Counted from the first letter of the stretch, positions 1-8,941 are shown. The stretch is DNA of 43,713 bases from Phycisphaera mikurensis NBRC 102666 (GCA_945877905.1 CAMDUT010000003.1:1-43713); one strand, 5' to 3'. Made by a program: numbers and translations. Notes: a model not told the origin generated them from the letters alone.

Positions 1-1285
1 ATTCCGTCGGGGCGGGGTCGTCGGTCGCGGGCGCCGGAGCGGGCGCTGCTGCAGGCGCGGGCGCCGGCGCCGCGGCGGGTGCGGCGCTTCCGGGCGCGTC
101 GATCAGCTTCTTCATCGTGGCGCTCGCGTTGTAGACCGCGAGCTCTCCCCCTCCGGCGGCATCGACGCCGAGCCGGCCGATCTGCGCGCCGGTCGAGTTG
201 CGCACGCTCACCGCGCCGCCGTCGCCGTCGCTCGCCGCGCCCGCGACCACGATGGGCCGGCCCGCGAGGTCGAGCAGGTTCAGCAGCCCGCCGGAACGTC
301 CGGCGCCGATGGCGGCCACGCGGCGCTCCTGCGAGTAGAGGCTCAGCGTGCCGGCCTGGCCCTTGGCCTCGGCCATGAACGCCGGGACGCCGGTGGCGGT
401 GCCGACCATCAGGCGGCCCGCGCCGTCCTCGCCGGAGTCGAGCGCGAGCGCGGGGGCGCCCGTTCCGTTGAGGATCTCGAACGCGGCGCCCTTGCCGGCG
501 CCGCGGGTCGTGAGCGAGGCGCTCATCGCGCCCGCGCCGTCCTTCAGCACGAGCGATCCGCCGGTGGTCGAGACCAGCGAGACGGTCTCGTCGCCCTCCG
601 CGTCGGCCAGGCGCATGAAGCCCGACTGGTCCGCGGCCGCGCCGGCGTACAGCACTTCCTTGCCTGAGGCGTTGCGCATCGAGAGCACGGCCGCGCCCTG
701 CGCGACGCCGGTGAGCATGCCCACCTCGCCGTCGGGGCGCGTCATGGAGATGACCGCGCCCGCGTTGCCCGCCTCGGCGCGCAGGCTCGAGGCCTGCTGG
801 CCCGCGCCGTGCAGCACCATCGCGCCGCCGTCGGCGCCGCGCGCGAACGTGGCGAGCGGCGTGCCGTCGGCGTCGCCGATCTCGATGCGTCCGCCGATGC
901 CGGTGGCGAAGAGCCCCGCGACGGGCTTGCCGGCCGCGTTCCACAGCGCGAGGTCGCCGCCGTCGGCGGTGGAGCCCAGGCGCACGGTGTTCGAGCCCGT
1001 CTTGCTCCAGACGTCGAGCTGTCCGCCGGTCTCGCCCGCGTGCGCGAGCAGCATGACCTTGTCGTCGGCGCCGACCACCTCGATGCGCCTCGTGCGGATC
1101 ACCTCGACGATCGGGGAGTCCTGCATCGCGGCCGCGAGAAGCGCCGTGCCCAGGAGCCCGAGCGTGACGAACGTTCCTCGGCGCCATCGGCGCGCGTCCC
1201 GGCGCGCGGCTTCGAGGTCGGCCTCGATGCGGGCGAGGCGTGCGTCGATGGAACGGTCCGTCTGCGGGGTGCCGTGGGTGTCCAT
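1..1285 (-). CDS. Membrane-anchored Gly-rich repeat protein (C-terminus cut by window edge)
   Basis: An open frame runs without a stop from the ATG at 1285 to the window edge (428 codons, no stop reached). The N-terminus (MDTHGTPQTDRSIDARL) is a charged, probably coiled segment of about 36 residues. One hydrophobic helix follows (about 37-54, FVTLGLLGTALLAAAM), so this is a single-pass protein with most of its mass outside the membrane. The rest is a long series of imperfect units in which short hydrophobic strands alternate with Gly/Asp/Asn turns (for example GGDLALWNAAGKPVAGLF, GGRIEIGDADGTPLATF, GFMRLADAEGDETVSLV). This is what a beta-solenoid or beta-prism would look like. The visible end is an Ala-Pro low-complexity tail. 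I do not recognise a named family. It is divergent to the oxidoreductase at 1312, only 26 bp away. Start choice rests on the TATCCT box 12 nt upstream. Confidence 0.75.
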   Translation of the reverse strand, partial: MDTHGTPQTDRSIDARLARIEADLEAARRDARRWRRGTFVTLGLLGTALLAAAMQDSPIVEVIRTRRIEVVGADDKVMLLAHAGETGGQLDVWSKTGSNTVRLGSTADGGDLALWNAAGKPVAGLFATGIGGRIEIGDADGTPLATFARGADGGAMVLHGAGQQASSLRAEAGNAGAVISMTRPDGEVGMLTGVAQGAAVLSMRNASGKEVLYAGAAADQSGFMRLADAEGDETVSLVSTTGGSLVLKDGAGAMSASLTTRGAGKGAAFEILNGTGAPALALDSGEDGAGRLMVGTATGVPAFMAEAKGQAGTLSLYSQERRVAAIGAGRSGGLLNLLDLAGRPIVVAGAASDGDGGAVSVRNSTGAQIGRLGVDAAGGGELAVYNASATMKKLIDAPGSAAPAAAPAPAPAAAPAPAPATDDPAPTE

Positions 1286-1295
1286 AAGTGTTCCG

Positions 1296-1303
1296 TAGGA
1301 TAC
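1296..1303. promoter_or_regulatory. Shared -10 element for two divergent genes
   Basis: In a 26-bp intergenic space the sequence TAGGATA gives TAGGAT on the + strand (1296-1301, 10 nt before the ATG at 1312). It also gives TATCCT on the - strand (1303-1298, 12 nt before the ATG at 1285). Both transcripts would have almost no 5' leader. No -35 match is evident on either side. Confidence 0.55.
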
Positions 1304-1311
1304 GGGATCCA

Positions 1312-2502
1312 ATGAACACGAAGACCCTCGGCATCGGACTCGTCGGCACGAAGTTCATGGGCAAGGCCCACAGCAATGCGTGGATGACGGCGCCCCGGTT
1401 CTTCGACCTCCCCTTGGCGGTCGACATGCGGGCCGTGGCCGGGCGCGAGGTGGCGTCCCTGGCCGCGTTCGCCCAGCGCTGGGGGTGGCGCTGCTGCTCC
1501 GACGACTGGCACGACCTCCTGGACGACCCGCAGGTGGGCCTGGTCGACGTGTGCACCCCGAACCACCTGCACGCCGAAGTGTCGATCGCGGCGCTCGAGG
1601 CGGGCCGGCACGTGGCCTGCGAGAAGCCGCTGGCGGGGACCCTGGCCGACGCGCGCGCCATGCGGGACGCGGCGGCGAAGGCCGCGCGCAAGGGGGTGAA
1701 GACGTTCGTGTGGTTCAACTACCGCCGGTGCCCGGCCGTGGCGTTCGCGCACCAGCTGGTGAAGGAGGGGAAGCTCGGGCGCATCTTTCACGTGCGCGCC
1801 AGCTACCTGCAGGACTGGGGCGGCCCCTCGACGCCGCTCCTCTGGCGGTTCCAGGGGAAGCTCGCCGGCAGCGGGGCGCACGGCGACCTGAACGCGCACA
1901 TCATCGACATGGCGCGGTTCATCACGGGCGAGGAGGTCGTCGAGGTGGTGGGTGCCCTCGAGGAGACGTTCGTGAAGGAGCGCGACCTCGTCGAGAGCGC
2001 GGGCGGCGCGATCGCGGGCAAGGGCGCGCGGCGCGCCGTGCGCGGCTCGCGCAAGGGCAAGAGCACGGTGGACGACGCGGTGCTGTTCCTGGCACGGATG
2101 TCGGGCGGGGCGGTCGCGAGCTTCGAGGCGACGCGGCTGGCCACGGGAAACCTCAACCGCAACCGGATCGAGGTGAACGGCGAGAAGGGCAGCCTGAAGT
2201 TCGACTTCGAGCGCATGAACGAGCTCGAGTGGTGGGACCACACGCTGCCGGCGCGCATGCGGGGCTGGAGCCGGATCATGTGCACGGACGCGGGGCACCC
2301 GTATGCGGGGAACTACTGGCCGGCGGCGCACGTGCTCGGGTACGAGCACGGCTTCGTGAGCCAGGCCGCCGACATCGTGATGGCGGTGGGGCGCAAGCGG
2401 CCGGTGATGCCGATCCCCGACTTCGCCGACGCGTACGAGACGCAGCGGGTGCTCGACGCCGCGGTGCGCTGCGCTCGGACGCGGAGGCCGGTGCGGGTGT
2501 GA
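1312..2502 (+). CDS. Gfo/Idh/MocA family oxidoreductase
   Basis: This 396-residue protein has the layout of NAD(P)-dependent sugar or inositol dehydrogenases. An N-terminal Rossmann strand-turn-helix (GIGLVGTKFMGKAHSNAW, residues 7-24) replaces the usual GxGxxG with a looser variant. A DVCTPNHLHAE segment near 79-89 and the family signature CEKPLAGT (E104-K105-P106), whose Lys is normally catalytic, follow. The C-terminal alpha/beta domain includes FNYRRCPAV and a GSGAHGDLNAHIIDMARFI stretch. The substrate cannot be read from sequence. An in-frame GTG at 1288 exists, but the ATG at 1312 fits the Rossmann start and lies 10 nt after a TAGGAT box. Its neighbours are not sugar genes, so pathway context is absent. 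Confidence 0.9.
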   Translation: MNTKTLGIGLVGTKFMGKAHSNAWMTAPRFFDLPLAVDMRAVAGREVASLAAFAQRWGWRCCSDDWHDLLDDPQVGLVDVCTPNHLHAEVSIAALEAGRHVACEKPLAGTLADARAMRDAAAKAARKGVKTFVWFNYRRCPAVAFAHQLVKEGKLGRIFHVRASYLQDWGGPSTPLLWRFQGKLAGSGAHGDLNAHIIDMARFITGEEVVEVVGALEETFVKERDLVESAGGAIAGKGARRAVRGSRKGKSTVDDAVLFLARMSGGAVASFEATRLATGNLNRNRIEVNGEKGSLKFDFERMNELEWWDHTLPARMRGWSRIMCTDAGHPYAGNYWPAAHVLGYEHGFVSQAADIVMAVGRKRPVMPIPDFADAYETQRVLDAAVRCARTRRPVRV

Positions 2503-2509
2503 ATTCCGC

Positions 2510-2515
2510 TACCCT
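2510..2515 (+). promoter_or_regulatory. TACCCT -10-like box, leaderless spacing
   Basis: TACCCT ends 6 nt before the ATG at 2522 and 8 nt after the stop of the preceding gene, so transcription would begin at or next to the start codon. Confidence 0.45.
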
Positions 2516-2521
2516 CCCCCC

Positions 2522-3109
2522 ATGCGCGCACGCGTGCTCACGGCCATCATCGTCGGGACGGTCCTCGCCTTCGGGTGGGGCGCGATCTCGTGGACCAGCG
2601 GGATCTACGGATCCGCCTTCAAGCCGCTCCCCGGCGGCGGCGAGATCGCCGCGCAGATCGATGCCGCGACCGCCGGCGGCGAGGGGGCCTTCGTCCATCC
2701 CGCGCCCCCGCAGGTCGCGGACCTCAACGACCAGCAGCGCGCGATCGCCCAGGACGCCTACGCCGCCGAGCACCGCAAGGGCCCGCTCGTCATGGCCCTC
2801 GTCCGTCGCCAGGGCGTCGACCCGATGTCGGCGAACGTCCTCGTCCGCGGCTTCGTGCTCGAGTTCTTCTGCGTGTCGCTGCTTGCCGCCGTGATGGCGC
2901 TCGCCGCGCGCTACGGCATGCGCGTGCAGCACCGGCTGGCGCTCGCCGCGCTCATCCCCCTGTTCGCCGTCATGGGCACGCACGCCGTCGACTGGAACTT
3001 CCTGCACCTGCCGGACGGCTACGCGATCGCGCTGTTCGTCGACGGGCTCGTGGCGTGGCTCCTCGCGGGCGTCGCGTGCGCGCTGATCATCGCGCCCCGC
3101 AAGGACTGA
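2522..3109 (+). CDS. Small integral membrane protein of unknown function
   Basis: A 195-residue protein. It has an N-terminal hydrophobic helix (about 5-25, LTAIIVGTVLAFGWGAISW), then an outside-facing soluble segment of about 80 residues (GGGEIAAQIDAATAGGEGAF onward). Three closely spaced hydrophobic helices follow in the second half (about 112-130, 135-155 and 163-188), ending IIAPRKD. I do not recognise the family; similar four-helix proteins occur widely as hypotheticals. The stop is followed after one base by the hisS start, so the two are probably cotranscribed. No motif suggests enzymatic activity. Confidence 0.7.
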   Translation: MRARVLTAIIVGTVLAFGWGAISWTSGIYGSAFKPLPGGGEIAAQIDAATAGGEGAFVHPAPPQVADLNDQQRAIAQDAYAAEHRKGPLVMALVRRQGVDPMSANVLVRGFVLEFFCVSLLAAVMALAARYGMRVQHRLALAALIPLFAVMGTHAVDWNFLHLPDGYAIALFVDGLVAWLLAGVACALIIAPRKD

Positions 3110-3110
3110 C

Positions 3111-4439
3111 GTGAAGTTCCAGGCGCCCAAGGGAACCCGCGACTTCTACCCGGCCGAGATGGCGGTGCGCCGCCGCATCGAGGCCGCGTGGCGCGAGGCG
3201 AGCGTCGCGTTCGGCTTCGACGAGATCGACGGCCCCACCTTCGAGCACCTCGGCCTGTACACGGCGAAGAGCGGCGACGGCATCGTCAGCGAGCTCTTCA
3301 GCTTCCGCCGCGCCGGCGGCAGCGACGACTACGCGCTGCGCCCCGAGTTCACGCCGACGCTCGCGCGGATGGCCGCGGCGCGAGCCGCGCAGCTTCCCGT
3401 GCCCGTCAAGTGGTTCGCGGTGCCGAACTTCTTCCGTGCCGAGCGGCCGCAGCGCGGGCGCCTGCGCGAGTTCTTCCAGTGGAACGTCGACCTGCTGGGG
3501 CTCGAGGGCCCCGCGATCGACGCCGAGGTGATCGGCGTCGCCGTGGCCGCGCTCGCGCGGCTCGGCCTCGCCGCGGCCGACGTGCGAGTGAAGGTCAGCC
3601 ACCGCGTGGCGGCGGGACGGCTGGTGCGCGCGCTCGGGGTCGCCGAGGACGCCGTCGCGGGCGCGTTCGAGCTGCTCGACCGCCGCGACAAGATGCCTCC
3701 CGAGGAGTTCACGAGGCGCGCCGCCGCCCTCGGGCTCGCGGCCGACGCGCTCGCGCGTTTCGAGTCCGCGGTGCGCACGCGCGTGCCGGTCGCCGGCGAC
3801 CTCGGCGAACTCGCCCGGGCGGCGGGCATCGAAGGCTCGGAGCTCGCGGAGCTCGAGGCCCTGCGCGGTGCGCTCGTCGCCGCCGGGCTCGCCGACTGGT
3901 GCGAGTTCGACCTCGGCATCGTGCGCGGGCTCGCGTACTACACGGGCACGGTGTTCGAGATCCACGAGGCCTCGGGCGCGGAGCGCGCGATCGCCGGGGG
4001 CGGCCGCTACGACGGCCTCGTCGAGCTCTTCGGCGGGCCGCGCACCCCGGCCATGGGGTTCGGCATGGGCGACGTCGTGCTCGGGCTGGTGCTCGCCGAC
4101 CGGGGCCTGCTCCCGAAGGACGGCGCGGAACTGCTTCCCCGTCCCGATGCGTTCGTGATCTCCGCGGGAGAGCCCGCCGCCGAGGCGGAGCTGCCGCGCC
4201 TGGTCGCGCGCATGCGCGCCGAGGGCCTGCACGTGCGCCACTCCTACAAGGCCACGCGCAACGTGGGCAAGCTGCTCGCCGACGCGTCGAAGCAGCGCGC
4301 GCGGTGGGCCGTGATCCTCGGCGCCGAGCTCGCGCAGGGGCAGGTGCAGCTGAAGGACCTCGAGAGCGGCGAGCAGTGCCTCGTGCCGCTCGCCCTCGTC
4401 ACGCCCACAGTGCGCCGACCACCAGCACCGTCCACATGA
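3111..4439 (+). CDS. hisS: Histidyl-tRNA synthetase
   Basis: Charges tRNA-His with histidine in the cytoplasm. At 442 residues it is typical for bacterial HisRS. The N-terminus FQAPKGTRDFYP is the family motif 1 region. LRPEFTPTLARM and FRAERPQRGRLREFFQWNVD form motif 2. The histidine-specific signatures LGIVRGLAYYTGTVFEI and AIAGGGRYDGLVELFG are present, followed by motif 3 and a C-terminal anticodon-binding domain (ISAGEPAAEAELPRL onward, KATRNVGKLLADASKQRARWAVILG). The start is GTG, one base after the stop of the upstream membrane protein gene, so translation is probably coupled. The last 41 bp overlap the 3' end of the convergent DUF456 gene, a tail-to-tail overlap in which both frames carry sense. 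Confidence 0.96.
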   Translation: MKFQAPKGTRDFYPAEMAVRRRIEAAWREASVAFGFDEIDGPTFEHLGLYTAKSGDGIVSELFSFRRAGGSDDYALRPEFTPTLARMAAARAAQLPVPVKWFAVPNFFRAERPQRGRLREFFQWNVDLLGLEGPAIDAEVIGVAVAALARLGLAAADVRVKVSHRVAAGRLVRALGVAEDAVAGAFELLDRRDKMPPEEFTRRAAALGLAADALARFESAVRTRVPVAGDLGELARAAGIEGSELAELEALRGALVAAGLADWCEFDLGIVRGLAYYTGTVFEIHEASGAERAIAGGGRYDGLVELFGGPRTPAMGFGMGDVVLGLVLADRGLLPKDGAELLPRPDAFVISAGEPAAEAELPRLVARMRAEGLHVRHSYKATRNVGKLLADASKQRARWAVILGAELAQGQVQLKDLESGEQCLVPLALVTPTVRRPPAPST

Positions 4440-4938
4440 CGGCGCCGATCGCGGCCTTCGCGATCACGCCCGCCACGCGCCCGGCCGCCGCGCCCGCCGC
4501 CGGCGCCAGCAGCTGCCCGGCGCGCCGGTCGCCGTACGTGAGTTCGCCGACGAACGCGCCGAGACCCGCGCCGATGAGCGCGCCCGCGAGCGTCCCCACG
4601 ATCGGCACGAACGCGAGCACCACGGTCCCGACGAGCGCCCCGGCGAGCGACCCGAGCACCGCGCCCCACGCGCCGCGCGACCGCGCCCCGCCCGCCTTCG
4701 CTCCCGCCGCGCCCATGGCGGTCTCCGCGACCTCGCCCAGCACGGCGAGCGCGGCGAGCGCCCCGAGCGTCCAGCCCGAGTAGGCGCCCGCGCCCCCGTC
4801 GCGCGTGGACCACACCTGCGCGATGCCCGCCGCGAGCAGCATCAGCCAGTTGCCCGGGAGCGTCACCACCGTCAGCAGCAGGCACAGCCCGCCGATGGCC
4901 GCCATCACCACGCCGTAGATCACGCTCTCGCCGGTCAT
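4399..4938 (-). CDS. DUF456 family membrane protein
   Basis: A 179-residue, highly hydrophobic protein with the DUF456 pattern. The N-terminal helix ends in the TLPGNWLMLLAAG motif. A second helix pair (GWTLGALAALAVLGEVAETAMG) and Gly-rich helices containing FVPIVGTLAGALIGAGLGAFVGEL follow; the Gly zipper is the family hallmark. The function of the family is unknown. The start at 4938 is fixed by a strong Shine-Dalgarno (AGGAGGA) 7 nt upstream and by an ATGA overlap with the stop of the upstream phosphoesterase gene. The longer upstream open frame has the wrong composition for this family. Its 3' end overlaps hisS by 41 bp. Confidence 0.88.
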   Translation of the reverse strand: MTGESVIYGVVMAAIGGLCLLLTVVTLPGNWLMLLAAGIAQVWSTRDGGAGAYSGWTLGALAALAVLGEVAETAMGAAGAKAGGARSRGAWGAVLGSLAGALVGTVVLAFVPIVGTLAGALIGAGLGAFVGELTYGDRRAGQLLAPAAGAAAGRVAGVIAKAAIGAVMWTVLVVGALWA

Positions 4939-5402
4939 CGGTCGGTCCTCCTGAGTTCCCGTCCGCCCGCCGCGAACCGCAGCGTCGTCCGTTGCGTGCC
5001 GCGCGCGGTCGTCCATTCCACCTCGAACGCGTGGTCGGCGCGGGGCGCACCGGTCGCATGGGCCGCCCCCGTCGCACCGGCCCGCCACCTCCCGTTCGCC
5101 ACCGGCCGCACCGAACCCCGGCCGCCCGAGAGCTCGCGTGGCCCCCGGAGCGACAGGTACTCCGCACGATGGTCGTCGATCGGCTCCGTCACGCATCCGC
5201 CCCCCGCCGGCAGCGCCGACGGGTCCGCCTCGCACCGCCACGTCGCGCACGCCCGGTCATCGGGCCCCGCCGGCCGGCGGACCGCGAGCAGCAGGTCGAA
5301 GTGCCGGCCGCCGGGCGCGTCATGCTCGATGACCGCCGCCGGCAGCCAGCCGCCTCCTGCCTCGGCGTCCGTCCGTCCTTGGCCATGCGATGCGCGTTCC
5401 AC
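4935..5402 (-). CDS. Stand-alone LigD-type 3'-phosphoesterase domain protein
   Basis: A 155-residue protein resembling the N-terminal 3'-phosphoesterase domain of bacterial NHEJ ligase LigD (also annotated DNA polymerase ligase domain). That domain trims 3'-phosphates and ribonucleotides at DNA ends. Visible landmarks are AAVIEHDAPGGRHFDLLLAV (H27, H34, D36), DDHRAEYLSLRGP (H78, Y82) and LSGGRGSVRPV, matching the order of the Mn-binding and catalytic residues of the family. The position that is Arg in the HYDFRLEL motif of LigD is Leu here (L38). No ligase or polymerase domain and no Ku gene is visible in the window. The start is uncertain; I chose GTG at 5402, since longer versions would overlap the divergent lipoprotein's leader. 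The stop overlaps the DUF456 start (ATGA). Confidence 0.68.
   Translation of the reverse strand: MERASHGQGRTDAEAGGGWLPAAVIEHDAPGGRHFDLLLAVRRPAGPDDRACATWRCEADPSALPAGGGCVTEPIDDHRAEYLSLRGPRELSGGRGSVRPVANGRWRAGATGAAHATGAPRADHAFEVEWTTARGTQRTTLRFAAGGRELRRTDR
4946..4952 (-). promoter_or_regulatory. Strong Shine-Dalgarno inside the upstream gene
   Basis: AGGAGGA on the - strand, 7 nt before the ATG at 4938, lies within the last codons of the phosphoesterase gene. It decides the start of the DUF456 gene. Confidence 0.8.
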
Positions 5403-5407
5403 GCCGA

Positions 5408-5413
5408 TATCAT
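5408..5413 (+). promoter_or_regulatory. TATCAT -10-like box in divergent region
   Basis: TATCAT on the + strand lies in the short AT-rich island GATATCATC between the genes starting at 5402 (-) and 5464 (+). A start near 5420 would give the lipoprotein mRNA a leader of about 43 nt carrying its Shine-Dalgarno. The same island probably also serves the minus-strand gene. Confidence 0.4.
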
Positions 5414-5463
5414 CCCATGTGCCGCCGGCCTTCGCCCGCGGCGCACAGCTGCCAGGAGGGCAC

Positions 5464-6168
5464 ATGCCACATCTCGCCATGCACGGACGCACGGTCCCCG
5501 GTTCCATCCTGCTCGCCGCCCACGCCGCCGCGCTCTCGTGCGCGCTCGCGGGCTGCAACACGACCTCCAACGAGGCGCGCGCGCGCGAGGCCGACGAGCG
5601 CCTCAAGTACGGGCAGTACGCCGAGGCCGCGGCCGCGGTCGAGCCCGTCGTCAAGGACACCCCCGGCGACTGGCGAGGCCAGTTCGCGTACGGACGCGCG
5701 ATGCTCGGGCAGGGCAAGCTCGACGACGCGCGCCGTTCGCTCGACCGCGCGTACCGGCTCCAGCCGGCGAACGAGGAGATCGTCATCTCGCTCGCCGAGT
5801 GCATGGCGCAGCAGAAGGACGTGAAGGACGCGTACCAGGTGCTCCGCGCGTTCGGCAAGGACTTCCGCTCGTGGCGCGCGTACCTCGCGCTCAGCCGCAT
5901 CGCGGAGTCGTCCGGAGACCCCGACACCGCGGCGACCTCGGCCGTCGACGCGATCAAGGTGAACGAGCCGCTGCCCGACCAGCGCGCCTCGATCGAGCCC
6001 TACATGCGCGACGCCGACCTCTGCTTCCAGTTCGGCAAGGACGCCGAGGGCGTGCGCCGCCTGCGCCAGGCCTACGGCATCGCGCCGGAGGACCCTCGCA
6101 TCAACCAGGCGCTCGAGCAGCGCGGCGTCGCGCGCGGCAAGGACACCGCGCTTCCCCCGGGCCCCTGA
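5464..6168 (+). CDS. TPR-repeat lipoprotein
   Basis: A 234-residue exported lipoprotein. The signal peptide has a lipobox LAGC with the acylated Cys at 31. The mature part is made of helical pairs of the tetratricopeptide type: ADERLKYGQYAEAAAAVEPV, FAYGRAMLGQGKLDDARRSL, IVISLAECMAQQKDVKDAYQ and a final DADLCFQFGKDAEGVRRLRQA. TPR lipoproteins act as periplasmic or outer-membrane scaffolds; no partner is evident. The start is supported by AGGAGGG 4 nt before the ATG. The regulator gene at 6176 begins 8 nt after this stop, so the two may be one operon, although their functions look unrelated. Confidence 0.85.
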   Translation: MPHLAMHGRTVPGSILLAAHAAALSCALAGCNTTSNEARAREADERLKYGQYAEAAAAVEPVVKDTPGDWRGQFAYGRAMLGQGKLDDARRSLDRAYRLQPANEEIVISLAECMAQQKDVKDAYQVLRAFGKDFRSWRAYLALSRIAESSGDPDTAATSAVDAIKVNEPLPDQRASIEPYMRDADLCFQFGKDAEGVRRLRQAYGIAPEDPRINQALEQRGVARGKDTALPPGP

Positions 6169-6175
6169 GCCGCGC

Positions 6176-7129
6176 GTGCCCGCCGCACCCGACAATGCAC
6201 GCGAGCGCTGGCTGGGATGGCTCGCGACGCTCGGAGACGTCGCGCGCGTCCGCACGCTGCGCCTCCTCGAGCGCGAGGAGCTCGGCGTGGGCGAGCTCGC
6301 GCGCGCCCTGCAGCTGCCCCAGAGCACCGTCAGCCGCCACCTGAAGCCGCTCTTCGAGCAGGGCTGGGTGTCGAAGCGCCCCGAGGGGACGCAGAGCCTC
6401 TACCGCATGCGCGCGGGAGACCTGGCGCCCGGCATGCGCGACCTGTGGCGCATGAGCGGCGAGCACCTGGGGGCGCGCCACGTCTACGGCGACGACGACG
6501 CGCGGCTCGCCGAGGTGATCGCCGCGCGCCGGGTCGACAGCCGCACGTTCTTCGGGCGCATCGGCGGCGACTGGGACGAGCTGCGCCGCGAGCTCTTCGG
6601 CGCTGCGTTCGTCCCCGAGGCGTTGCTCGGCCTCTTGCCCGCGGACGCCGTGGCGGTCGACTTCGGGTGCGGCACCGGCGAGGCGGCCGAGTGGCTCGCG
6701 CCGGTCGTCGGCAAGGTGATCGCGGTCGACCGCGAGCAGGCCATGCTCGCCGCCGCGCGCAAGCGGCTGAAGCGCTTCCGCAACGTCGACTTCCGCCAGG
6801 GCGACCTGCTGTCGCCGCCCCTCAAGGCCGGCGAGGCGCACCTCGGCGTCGTGATGCTGGTCTTCCACCACGCCGACGATCCCGCCGCCATGCTGCGCGC
6901 GATGGCGCCGTGCTTCCGCCCGGGCGGCGCGCTGCTCGTCGTCGACATGGTCAAGCACGACCGCGCGGCCTACCAACAGTCGATGGGGCATCGCCACCTC
7001 GGGTTCGCCGAGGACGAGCTGGCGCGGTTCGCGCGCGGTTCCGGCCTCTCGCTGCGGCGCTTCACGCGGCTGCGCCCCGACACCCACGCGAAGGGCCCGG
7101 GGCTCTTCGCCGCGCTCTTCGTGCGCTGA
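6176..7129 (+). CDS. ArsR-type HTH / SAM-methyltransferase-fold regulator (SahR-like)
   Basis: A 317-residue two-domain protein. Residues about 15-75 form an ArsR-family winged helix (VARVRTLRLLEREELGVGEL, then QSTVSRHLKPLFEQGWV and a wing EGTQSLYRM). Residues about 120-317 form a class I methyltransferase fold with motif I VDFGCGTGEAAEWL (161-174), acidic D185 and a motif around HLGVVMLVFHHADDP. This architecture is that of SahR, the known repressor that senses S-adenosylhomocysteine through its methyltransferase-like domain and controls methyl-cycle genes. The adenosylhomocysteinase gene starts 300 bp downstream and has an inverted repeat at its promoter. Regulation of ahcY by this protein is therefore a strong inference. 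The start is GTG; no TANNNT box precedes it. A genuine methyltransferase role cannot be excluded. Confidence 0.85.
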   Translation: MPAAPDNARERWLGWLATLGDVARVRTLRLLEREELGVGELARALQLPQSTVSRHLKPLFEQGWVSKRPEGTQSLYRMRAGDLAPGMRDLWRMSGEHLGARHVYGDDDARLAEVIAARRVDSRTFFGRIGGDWDELRRELFGAAFVPEALLGLLPADAVAVDFGCGTGEAAEWLAPVVGKVIAVDREQAMLAAARKRLKRFRNVDFRQGDLLSPPLKAGEAHLGVVMLVFHHADDPAAMLRAMAPCFRPGGALLVVDMVKHDRAAYQQSMGHRHLGFAEDELARFARGSGLSLRRFTRLRPDTHAKGPGLFAALFVR

Positions 7130-7136
7130 GCGGGCG

Positions 7137-7337
7137 TCACCTCGGCGTGATCGGCGGCTCCGTGACCACGTCCGACGAGTTCGCGTTCGCGCTGCCGTCG
7201 TCCGGGGGGGCCTCGTACGTGTTCCGGCCGTCGCTGGCGCATCCGGCGGCCAAGACCGCCAGCAGGGCGGCCGACGCCAGGACGAGGTTCACGGCACGGC
7301 ACGACGGGCCGGGGGCGAGGTGGGTGGGTCGGGTCAT
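7137..7337 (-). CDS. Small lipoprotein
   Basis: A 66-residue protein on the - strand with a typical lipoprotein signal: basic N-region, hydrophobic stretch NLVLASAALLAVLAAG and Cys33 as the acylation site (LAAGC). The mature part is only 34 residues, acidic and Pro-rich (SDGRNTYEAPPDDGSANANS, ending TEPPITPR). The function is unknown. A longer open frame on the same strand runs antisense through ahcY and is not coding. The gene is convergent with the regulator at 6176-7129 (7 bp between stops) and divergent to ahcY. Confidence 0.65.
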   Translation of the reverse strand: MTRPTHLAPGPSCRAVNLVLASAALLAVLAAGCASDGRNTYEAPPDDGSANANSSDVVTEPPITPR

Positions 7338-7384
7338 GTCCACAGAATCCCTTCTTTCGCCCCTCCGCGCCACCCCTGGGGGGC

Positions 7385-7390
7385 TACTAT
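7385..7390 (+). promoter_or_regulatory. ahcY -10 box
   Basis: TACTAT lies 37 nt before the ahcY ATG. Its predicted start point falls inside the left arm of the inverted repeat at 7393-7422. Confidence 0.55.
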
Positions 7391-7392
7391 CA

Positions 7393-7422
7393 TCCTTCCA
7401 TCCGGATAGACGGATGAAAGGA
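7393..7422 (+). promoter_or_regulatory. Inverted repeat at ahcY start region: operator or SD-hiding hairpin
   Basis: Arms TCCTTCCATCCG (7393-7404) and CGGATGAAAGGA (7411-7422) are reverse complements at 11 of 12 positions, around a 6-nt centre (GATAGA). The repeat begins 3 bp after the -10 box, covers the expected start point, and its right arm contains the Shine-Dalgarno AAAGGA, 5 nt from the ATG. It is well placed for a dimeric ArsR-type repressor. As RNA it could also pair and hide the ribosome site. Confidence 0.65.
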
Positions 7423-7427
7423 CCCCC

Positions 7428-8936
<1,509 letters not shown>

Positions 8937-8941
8937 AAGGC

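Noticed and set aside
348-1298. Plus-strand frame of 316 codons over the first gene
   Set aside because: The minus-strand frame has a TM helix and coherent repeats and runs unbroken to the window edge; the + frame product is Ala/Pro/Ser-rich shadow.
7385-7427. SAH riboswitch upstream of ahcY
   Set aside because: The space between the -10 box and the start codon is only 37 nt and holds one simple inverted repeat; the longer multi-helix SAH aptamer does not fit.
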